DNA of 5,461 nt from Candidatus Zixiibacteriota bacterium (GTDB lineage: Bacteria > Zixibacteria > MSB-5A5 > GN15 > JACZUZ01). A model generated the notes under the pieces. It worked only from the letters and a program-made list of their open reading frames with translations, was not told the DNA's origin and ran no database searches. Location: positions 1 to 5,461 of the forward strand of contig JACZUZ010000170.1 in the NCBI GenBank assembly GCA_022572905.1, in the 5' to 3' direction. Below, in pieces: positions 1 through 5,461 of this stretch (the stretch's first letter is position 1; the number at the start of each line of letters is the position of its first letter). Position numbers and translations under genes: made by a program.

Positions 1-2
1 CC

Positions 3-1469
3 GGGGCCGAAATTGATCTGATAAATGCGCGGCATCCGCTTCTGGTTATGCGCGAAGATAACCTCGAAACGATCCCGCTTGATTTGGAACTCGGAACTAA
101 CCGCCAGGGAATAATTATCACAGGCCCCAACACCGGAGGCAAAACAGTCGCGCTCAAAACTGTGGGGCTTTTAGCGCTAATGGCCTCCGCTGGGATTCCG
201 ATTCCCGCCGACGCCAGGTCTAAAGTGGGAATATTCGCAAACATCTTCGCGGATATCGGCGATGAACAATCGATAGAGCAATCGCTTTCAACATTCAGTT
301 CGCATCTTACTAAAGTTATCGAGGGCGTAACCCACGCCAACAGTCAAACGCTATTATTGTACGACGAGATCGGCGCAGGCACCGACCCTAAAGAGGGCGC
401 AGCGCTGGCCGAGGCGATAATACTTGATGTAATCCAACGCGGCGCGAAATTGATCGCCACCACTCACTACACCCAGCTCAAGACTCTTCCGCTCTCGCAT
501 CCCGAACTTGAAAATGCGTCAATGGAATTCGACAAAGAGTCTCTCTGTCCCACATTCCGACTTATAATGGGCTTGCCGGGATCATCATACGCAACAGAAA
601 TAGCGGGCCGCCTGGGAATGCCTGCGAGAATAGTCACGAGCGCGCGTGAGAAACTTGATGAAGGCGAGCGATCTCTGGCGGATTTGATTGAATCACTGGG
701 AAACGAGCTGAAACAAGTTCGTGACGACAGCGCAAAACTCACCGAAAGACTTAGCTCTGCCAGCGAACTTGAATTGTTGTACGAATCCAAACTTGATGAA
801 TTCAAAAAAGAAGTCGGCAAACTCAAAAAACAAGCGGCCGAAGAAGCGGAAGAATTGCTCAACGCTGCGCGCAAAGATATCGAAAGCGCTGTCAAAGAGA
901 TCCGTCAAACCCAGGCCTCGAAGGAATCCATAAAAAAAGCCCAAGAAAAAATCGAATCCGGATTATCGCGAACCATTAAACTGCGCGAAGAGCAAACGAA
1001 ACCTTTTATCAGTCACAACGAACCGCTCAAACCGGGCGATACGGTCTGGCTCAGGTCGCTCAAGAAAGATGGCGAGCTGATTGACTTGATGGGCGAAAAA
1101 CGCGCACGGGTTCGTATCGGGGCGATAATAAATATCGTCGATTTGGATGATCTGATAAAGGCCACAACACCCGCCCCGCACAGCCGCCCAAACAAGACTC
1201 CGGCGGGTCTTCGGGTTGAAACAGACCCGGCCCCGGAAATTCATTTGCGCGGAATGACTGTTGAGGAAGCCACCGAAAAGCTGGATAAATTTCTGGACTC
1301 GGCAATGCTGGCAGGACTTCCGCAAGTGTATATCATTCATGGCAAGGGCGCGGGAATTTTGCGTAAGGCCCTGACAAAGTTCCTCAAGGATCATCCCGGC
1401 GTAGAGTCAGTGCGCCTGGGAGACTGGAATCAGGGCGGAGTGGGTGTGACTGTAGCAAAAATGAAATAG
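3..1469 (+). CDS. mutS2: Endonuclease MutS2 (MutS-family ATPase with Smr domain), 5'-truncated
   Basis: This is the C-terminal 488 residues of MutS2; the family is about 780 residues long, so roughly 300 N-terminal residues lie before the window. The frame is open from base 3 and reads the family motif ARHPLL before the first internal Met at 48, so 48 is not the start. Counting from that Met, Walker A is GPNTGGKT (26-33), followed by the STFSSH loop, Walker B LLLYDE with D106/E107, and the TTHY switch. A long charged coiled coil covers about 195-320, then comes a KOW-like segment starting LKPGDTVWL, then a C-terminal Smr domain with HLRG (399-402) and HGKGAG (431-436). MutS2 proteins lack the mismatch-recognition domain; known roles are suppressing recombination by acting on branched DNA and, in Bacillus, splitting collided ribosomes. 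Oddity: the Smr LDLR motif reads IHLR. The gene ends 62 bases before dnaG on the same strand. The identification is secure; which activity it has here is not. Confidence 0.96.
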   Translation, partial: GAEIDLINARHPLLVMREDNLETIPLDLELGTNRQGIIITGPNTGGKTVALKTVGLLALMASAGIPIPADARSKVGIFANIFADIGDEQSIEQSLSTFSSHLTKVIEGVTHANSQTLLLYDEIGAGTDPKEGAALAEAIILDVIQRGAKLIATTHYTQLKTLPLSHPELENASMEFDKESLCPTFRLIMGLPGSSYATEIAGRLGMPARIVTSAREKLDEGERSLADLIESLGNELKQVRDDSAKLTERLSSASELELLYESKLDEFKKEVGKLKKQAAEEAEELLNAARKDIESAVKEIRQTQASKESIKKAQEKIESGLSRTIKLREEQTKPFISHNEPLKPGDTVWLRSLKKDGELIDLMGEKRARVRIGAIINIVDLDDLIKATTPAPHSRPNKTPAGLRVETDPAPEIHLRGMTVEEATEKLDKFLDSAMLAGLPQVYIIHGKGAGILRKALTKFLKDHPGVESVRLGDWNQGGVGVTVAKMK

Positions 1470-1476
1470 AAGCTCT

Positions 1477-1517
1477 TCGCGCGACCCCTTGCCGGTACGG
1501 TCGCGCGAGACTATTTT
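1477..1517 (+). terminator. Perfect 10-bp inverted repeat between mutS2 and dnaG, possible terminator or operator
   Basis: The arms TCGCGCGACC (1477-1486) and GGTCGCGCGA (1499-1508) are exact reverse complements around a 12-base loop, giving a GC-rich hairpin. It begins 8 bases after the mutS2 stop. A short T-rich stretch (TATTTT, 1512-1517) follows, weaker than a classic U-tract and separated from the stem by three bases. The position suits an intrinsic terminator for mutS2. The weak T-run and the overlap with a candidate dnaG promoter leave open a regulatory site or an mRNA-stabilising hairpin instead. Confidence 0.5.
1489..1517 (+). promoter_or_regulatory. Candidate sigma-70-type promoter for dnaG
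   Basis: TTGCCG (1489-1494) matches 4 of 6 bases of the -35 consensus. After exactly 17 bases, TATTTT (1512-1517) matches 4 of 6 bases of the -10 consensus. The predicted transcript start near 1524 lies only about 8 bases before the dnaG ATG, giving an almost leaderless mRNA. This would agree with the lack of a Shine-Dalgarno sequence there. The -35 box falls in the loop of the inverted repeat and the spacer covers its right arm. Both boxes are weak and the organism's promoter consensus is unknown, so this is tentative. Confidence 0.25.
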
Positions 1518-1531
1518 CGATTGTAGCGCTT

Positions 1532-3298
1532 ATGATCTCCGAAGAAATTATAGAACAAGTTCGTCTGAACACAGACATCGCCGATCTGATCGGAAGTTTT
1601 GTTAAACTCCGTCGACGCGGTAGAAATTCTATCGGGCTATGTCCTTTTCATCAGGAAAAAACGCCGTCTTTTAGCGTTTCCAGCGAAAAACAAATTTTCC
1701 ATTGTTTCGGGTGCTCCAAGGGCGGAAATGTATACAGCTTCCTGATGGAACACGAGCGCATGTCTTTTCCCGAATCTGTACGCTTCCTGGCGGCGAAAGC
1801 GGGAATCGCTATTCCTGAAGAACGAACCGACCCGGGGCGCAAGGAGGAGATCGAAAATCTGTTTTATGCGCATGAAATCGCCAATCAGTTCTTTCGCGAA
1901 AATTTGCGCTCAACGCGCTTTAAGTCTCTGCTGAATGATTATCTAATCAAGGAGCGCGGGCTGAACGAAGAAATAATTGAGAAATTCAATCTCGGAGTGG
2001 CGCCAACGGGGTGGCGAGGACTGGTTGAATTTGCGGTAAAGAAAAATATCGCCCCGCAAATTCTGACCAAAGCGGGACTGGCCGGATACGCGGAAAACAA
2101 GCGCGAATACTACGATCGCTTTCGCAATCGACTGATGATTCCCATTTTCAATTTGAGTGATCGCGTGATTGCGTTTGGCGGCAGAGCGTTGGGCGACGAA
2201 ACAGGCGCCAAGTACATCAACTCTCCGGAAACCGCGCTTTATTCCAAGAGTCGCACACTGTACGGACTCAACCTTAACCGCAATGATATTCGCGAACAGG
2301 GCCACGCAATTGTTGTCGAGGGATATTTCGATCTAATCTCCCTCTGGAAAGTTGGAATTCGCAATGTAGTGGCCAGCTCCGGAACAGCGTTCACACCCGA
2401 GCAGGGGCGCCTGCTAGCGCGTTTCGCCAGTAACGCGTATTTGTTTTTCGACGCGGACTCCGCCGGTATCAAAGCGGCTATTCGTTCGGTCGATTCTCTC
2501 TACAACGCGGGTATGGATGTCAAAGTTATCAAAGCCCCAGCCGGAGATGATCCCGATACAGTTGCTCGTCGCGGAGCCGACAGTGTTCGCGAACTATTAA
2601 AATCCTCCCAGACCTATCTTCGCTTTAGAGTCGGCGAATTTCGCTCACAAACCCGTGACTTAGTGGAGACAAAAGATCTCATCGCCGATTTGCGCGAACT
2701 CTCCTCGAAAATAACAGACTCTTCCCTGCGCGAGCTTTTCCAAAGAGAGTCCGCCGATTTACTGGGAGTGAATATTTCTCAATTGTCAGGAGGAGTAAAT
2801 AAAACGGAACCGACGCCAAGCGCTCCGCTATCGGACGATGATTGGGGTGAGCGGACTATGAAAACGATTGAGGCGGAGCTTGTTTCTTTCCTGCTTTCGC
2901 ATTCAAGCCTGACTGGACGCGCCGCCAAAACTATTAACGCCGAACATATTCAATCGGACCGACTGCGCAATCTTTACGGGGAAATTCTAAGCTCATATGA
3001 AAAAACGGGCGGACAAAAGGCGGCGGAATTTATCGGACACCTGGAAGATGACGAAATTCGCAAGACAGCCACCTTCCTGGCGACTCGTCAGTGGAGAACA
3101 GACACTCCCGGCGATACACTTGATGACTACTTGAACAAAATGCTTGAGGTTAGAGTCGAGAAACCTACCATAAAAAAACTCAAAGAGCGCCTCAAAGAAG
3201 CGGAGCGCGCAGGCGACAACAATTCCGCAGCCAAACTTGCCGCAGAAATTTACGAACGGCTAAAAGCGACTGAGAGCGTAGAAACTCCCTCCGGCTAG
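1532..3298 (+). CDS. dnaG: DNA primase DnaG
   Basis: This is the bacterial primase, which makes the RNA primers for lagging-strand synthesis and works with the DnaB helicase at the fork. The 588-residue length is normal (E. coli 581). The N-terminal CHC2 zinc finger is intact with C37, H40, C58 and C61. The polymerase core follows, with the basic motif YDRFRNRLMIPI, then IAFGGRAL and KYINSPET. The Toprim metal-binding residues are present: E263 in EGYFD, D307 and D309 in FDADSAG, and D340/D342 in DDPD. The C-terminal third (from about 445) has the helical pattern of the helicase-interacting domain. The ATG at 1532 is chosen because MISEEIIEQVR is the usual family N-terminus; the 14 bases before it show no Shine-Dalgarno match. 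The next gene is recN rather than rpoD, a common partner of dnaG elsewhere. No lesions were seen. Confidence 0.97.
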   Translation: MISEEIIEQVRLNTDIADLIGSFVKLRRRGRNSIGLCPFHQEKTPSFSVSSEKQIFHCFGCSKGGNVYSFLMEHERMSFPESVRFLAAKAGIAIPEERTDPGRKEEIENLFYAHEIANQFFRENLRSTRFKSLLNDYLIKERGLNEEIIEKFNLGVAPTGWRGLVEFAVKKNIAPQILTKAGLAGYAENKREYYDRFRNRLMIPIFNLSDRVIAFGGRALGDETGAKYINSPETALYSKSRTLYGLNLNRNDIREQGHAIVVEGYFDLISLWKVGIRNVVASSGTAFTPEQGRLLARFASNAYLFFDADSAGIKAAIRSVDSLYNAGMDVKVIKAPAGDDPDTVARRGADSVRELLKSSQTYLRFRVGEFRSQTRDLVETKDLIADLRELSSKITDSSLRELFQRESADLLGVNISQLSGGVNKTEPTPSAPLSDDDWGERTMKTIEAELVSFLLSHSSLTGRAAKTINAEHIQSDRLRNLYGEILSSYEKTGGQKAAEFIGHLEDDEIRKTATFLATRQWRTDTPGDTLDDYLNKMLEVRVEKPTIKKLKERLKEAERAGDNNSAAKLAAEIYERLKATESVETPSG

Positions 3299-3345
3299 GA
3301 CTCCCATCAGACCCGGACGTTTCCATCTCCGCGCATAACCATACA

Positions 3346-5049
3346 ATGACACTTCGCAAACTCTTGATACAAAATCTCGCTCTAATTGAGCGGATAGATG
3401 TTGCGTTTTGCAGTGGCCTGAATGTAATCACCGGTGAAAGTGGCGCGGGTAAGTCTCTAATCATACGCGCGCTATCTCTGGCGCTTGGAGAGCGCGCCGA
3501 CCCCGACGATTTGGGAGATTTTGCGGATAAGACAATTATTGAGGCTCATTTCGAATTTAAGAACGGAAACAATCCCGCAATCCTGACTCTTAACAAAATA
3601 CTCGAAAGACGCGAGACCGAAAACAAAAACGCTCTGATAATACGACGCGAGATATCACAATCCGGTCGTTCGAGATTTTTCGCCAACGACAATCTGCTTG
3701 CGCTGGCTGATCTCAAAAAACTAGCGCCCTTGCTCTGCCGAATTCAGGGACAGGCGGCGAGTGTGAATCTTCGCAGTGATGAATATCAACTGGCGACGCT
3801 CGATAAGTACGCCATGCTGGAAGAAAAAGTAGCCCTTATGGCGAAGCGTTTCGACAACTGGCAAGCTGTCAAAAGGGATAAAATCTCTTTAATTTCACAG
3901 CGCGAAAATCTGGACAATGAACGCGAACTTCTTCTTTTTCAAAAAGACGAACTCGAAAGAGCGTCGCTGGAGCCCGATGAAGAGGAAAAACTGATTGCCG
4001 AAAAGAAGCGCCTCGACAGCGCGGAGAAACTGATTCGCGATACAGAACAAATCGTTCAAACTCTTGACGCAGATCAATCGCCGCTGGAAACTCTCGCAGA
4101 ACTCGGTCGCTTGGCGAAGGACATAGCTGAAACTGATGAACAATTCAGCGCTCAATCCAAACAGTTTGAGTCGAACCTTATTCAGCTCGAAGACCTTCGG
4201 CAGAGCGTCAGTTCTTATCGCAGTTCCCTTTATCATGACGACCAACGTCTTGAGGAAATCAACTCGCGTCTGGCGGAAATCTACAAATTGAAAATGAAAT
4301 ACGGTGGTTCGGTTTCAGCGGCGCTAAAAACTTTGGATGAAATCACTCACAGGCTGACCGTCCTTCCTGACACTGGCGAGAAACTCGCGGAGCTAACAGC
4401 CCTTGAATGCGAATTGCGTGAACAATATTCAAAACTCGCGCTTGAAATTCGCAAGAAACGAATGTCAGCGGAAAAACGCCTGTCCGGAGATGTGGTTTCA
4501 ACACTAAATGACCTTGCTATATCAAATCCAATCTTTGATTTTAAGTTTAACTGGACAGTCGACGAAGATGGAATAACAGTCAAAGACAAAAACAAAGAAA
4601 TTACCCTTAAAGCGGAGCGCTACGGACTTGAAAAGGGAGAATTCTATTTCTCCGCTAATCCCGGTGAGGAATCTCGCCCTCTCGCGCGGGTGGCCTCGGG
4701 AGGTGAACTATCGCGAGCTTTGCTGGCGCTTGATGTCGCCGCGACGCATAAGACATTTACCAATGCTGGGATCGGCGGCGCGATAACTGTTTACGATGAA
4801 GTCGATTCAGGAATCGGGGGTAAAACCGCTACCGCCGTGGGAAAGAAACTCAAGGAACTCTCGACAAGTACGCAGGTGATAGTGGTCACGCATTTGCGCC
4901 AGGTCGCGTCATTCGGAGACATACATATTCTAGTGGAAAAAAATCCGGACCGAATGGGTGGAAGAAACTCAGTTGATGTGCGCTGTCTCTCAAAACGCGA
5001 ATCGCGCGAGCAGTTGGCGCGAATGGTAGATATGGAGCCAGTTAGCTAG
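3346..5049 (+). CDS. recN: DNA repair protein RecN (SMC-like ATPase)
   Basis: RecN is a cytosolic SMC-like ATPase that helps RecA-dependent double-strand-break repair, probably by holding DNA ends or sister chromatids together. At 567 residues it is near the usual 550-560. Seen here: N-terminal strand with QNLALIE, Walker A GESGAGKS (30-37), a central coiled coil from about 150 to 360 including the family-typical QKDELERASLEPDEEEKL, ABC signature ASGGELSR (450-457), Walker B VYDEVDSGIGG with D484/E485, and H-loop VVTHLRQVA with H516. The ATG at 3346 gives the normal family N-terminus, and no other ATG, GTG or TTG lies just upstream in frame. There is no Shine-Dalgarno match. Two oddities: the usual HGQHEHQ-type motif reads QGQAASVN (134-141), and the protein stops at ARMVDMEPVS, where family members usually continue 10-15 residues into a final helix. 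It lies 47 bases after dnaG and may be co-transcribed with it. Confidence 0.95.
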   Translation: MTLRKLLIQNLALIERIDVAFCSGLNVITGESGAGKSLIIRALSLALGERADPDDLGDFADKTIIEAHFEFKNGNNPAILTLNKILERRETENKNALIIRREISQSGRSRFFANDNLLALADLKKLAPLLCRIQGQAASVNLRSDEYQLATLDKYAMLEEKVALMAKRFDNWQAVKRDKISLISQRENLDNERELLLFQKDELERASLEPDEEEKLIAEKKRLDSAEKLIRDTEQIVQTLDADQSPLETLAELGRLAKDIAETDEQFSAQSKQFESNLIQLEDLRQSVSSYRSSLYHDDQRLEEINSRLAEIYKLKMKYGGSVSAALKTLDEITHRLTVLPDTGEKLAELTALECELREQYSKLALEIRKKRMSAEKRLSGDVVSTLNDLAISNPIFDFKFNWTVDEDGITVKDKNKEITLKAERYGLEKGEFYFSANPGEESRPLARVASGGELSRALLALDVAATHKTFTNAGIGGAITVYDEVDSGIGGKTATAVGKKLKELSTSTQVIVVTHLRQVASFGDIHILVEKNPDRMGGRNSVDVRCLSKRESREQLARMVDMEPVS

Positions 5050-5171
5050 ATTATTTATGATAGACCCGAGCAATATCGATTGGCGAAAATCGCATTGGCA
5101 ATATAGACGAGGATTGCCTTCTTCACTTTAAGGAGATTTGGCGACCCGCAAGTGTCGTCACTTTACTGGAT
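5050..5171. other. Spacer after recN with a coding-like but start-less frame
   Basis: This stretch separates recN from the last reading frame and starts the drop in GC content. It holds a 24-codon frame (ATG 5057 to TAA 5129-5131). A different frame is open from 5064 straight into the downstream gene but has no ATG, GTG or TTG before 5172. A good Shine-Dalgarno-like AAGGAG lies at 5130-5135, too far from 5172 to serve it. A weak inverted repeat (GGCAAT 5097-5102, ATTGCC 5113-5118) is followed by T-rich sequence. A possible promoter, TTGGCG (5080-5085) with TATAGA (5102-5107) at 16-base spacing, matches 4 of 6 bases in each box. None of these is strong alone. Confidence 0.4.
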
Positions 5172-5461
5172 ATGTTAGAGCGATATGCACACGAATACTA
5201 TGAGATCGCAAAAACTCTTACGGAGTTAATAGCATTATCGGAACAATTACTGAATAAGTGGGGTATTCCGTCTGAGTCATCAGACAAGACAGGGCCCTCT
5301 CTCGATAGTATTTTTGACAGAATGGAAAGTTCCTGTGAAGCTATTGGTCTTCGGCAATCATTAAAGGAGATTAAGCGATCTCGGGAAACTCTTCTAAGCA
5401 CAACTCCAAAGGAATTATCTGGACGTGAACTTCCAAACATCAAGCAATTCGTAGTTCAAAT
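5172..5461 (+). CDS. Unidentified protein, N-terminal 96 residues, runs off the window
   Basis: I do not recognise this protein. The frame stays open from the ATG at 5172 to the window end, so the C-terminus is missing. The visible part is charged and probably mostly helical: a first amphipathic stretch rich in Leu, Glu and Tyr (about 1-28), a polar linker near WGIPSESSDKTG, then another helical stretch with CEAIGLRQSLKEIKRSRE. There is no signal peptide, membrane segment or cysteine cluster. The frame is also open upstream to 5064 and reads plausibly (for example FKEIWRPASVVTLLDM), so the true start may lie upstream through an unusual start codon or a frameshift. The P-A-S-V-x-x-L-L-D-x-L-E-R pattern faintly recalls helical phage Ea22-like proteins, which is only an impression. 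Codon choice (many TTA, ATA, CGA) and about 41% GC differ from the three genes before it, hinting at acquired DNA. An antisense frame at 5198-5443 looks less protein-like. Confidence 0.5.
   Translation, partial: MLERYAHEYYEIAKTLTELIALSEQLLNKWGIPSESSDKTGPSLDSIFDRMESSCEAIGLRQSLKEIKRSRETLLSTTPKELSGRELPNIKQFVVQ

Noticed and set aside
963..1394. Antisense open frame of 143 codons inside mutS2
   Set aside because: It lies wholly opposite a well-conserved gene and its translation shows no recognisable domain; a shadow frame.
1943..2305. Antisense open frame of 120 codons inside dnaG
   Set aside because: It is opposite the conserved primase core and its protein shows no family motif.
3895..4245. 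Antisense open frame of 116 codons inside recN, rich in Phe and Lys
   Set aside because: Its composition is explained by reading the Glu/Lys-rich coiled-coil codons on the opposite strand.
5070..5104. Direct repeats GCAATAT (5070-5076, 5098-5104) and ATTGGC (5079-5084, 5094-5099)
   Set aside because: They are 6-7 bases long, in AT-rich sequence, and do not form a regular array; chance is a good explanation.
5047..5106. Read-through of the recN TAG into 18 further sense codons before the next TAG
   Set aside because: The extension does not clearly resemble the missing RecN C-terminal helix, and nothing suggests amber suppression.
5097..5129. Inverted repeat GGCAAT/ATTGCC followed by T-rich sequence as a recN terminator
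   Set aside because: The stem is only 6 bp with a 10-base loop and the following Ts are interrupted; too weak to call.
5198..5443. Antisense open frame of 81 codons in the tail
   Set aside because: The plus-strand frame over the same bases is longer, reaches the window edge and has a more protein-like helical pattern; the antisense product is Ser/Arg-rich without a pattern.

Overview
The window is about 5.5 kb of bacterial chromosome carrying three consecutive same-strand genome-maintenance genes, followed by a short unassigned tail. The genes are mutS2 (5' end cut off by the window edge), dnaG (complete) and recN (complete or slightly short at the C-terminus). The three proteins match their bacterial families clearly. 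GC content looks close to 50% over these genes, and neither visible start (dnaG, recN) has a convincing Shine-Dalgarno sequence. The phylum cannot be fixed from this. A Gram-negative or candidate-phylum lineage that depends little on Shine-Dalgarno sites would fit, but that is inference.

Layout: positions 3-1469 hold the ATPase, coiled-coil, KOW-like and Smr parts of MutS2. The 62-base gap to dnaG holds a perfect 10-bp inverted repeat and a candidate promoter that would give dnaG a very short leader. DnaG primase (1532-3298) has an intact CHC2 zinc finger, Toprim residues and DnaB-interacting C-terminal region. After 47 bases with no clear signal comes recN (3346-5049), an SMC-like repair ATPase with complete Walker A, signature, Walker B and H-loop motifs. 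RecN has lost the usual HGQHEHQ-type motif and stops just before the family's usual C-terminal helix.

From about 5050 the composition falls to roughly 41% GC and codon choice changes. A reading frame open to the window end (ATG at 5172) encodes a charged, probably helical protein that I do not recognise. Coding-like sequence also extends upstream of that ATG without a normal start codon, so the gene may have an unusual start, a frameshift or a decayed 5' end. This is the only part of the window that looks accessory.

Together the genes form a replication and recombination cluster: MutS2 acts on branched DNA or collided ribosomes, DnaG primes lagging-strand synthesis, and RecN works in double-strand-break repair. 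I see no CRISPR array, tRNA, rRNA, insertion sequence or clear novel defence system.
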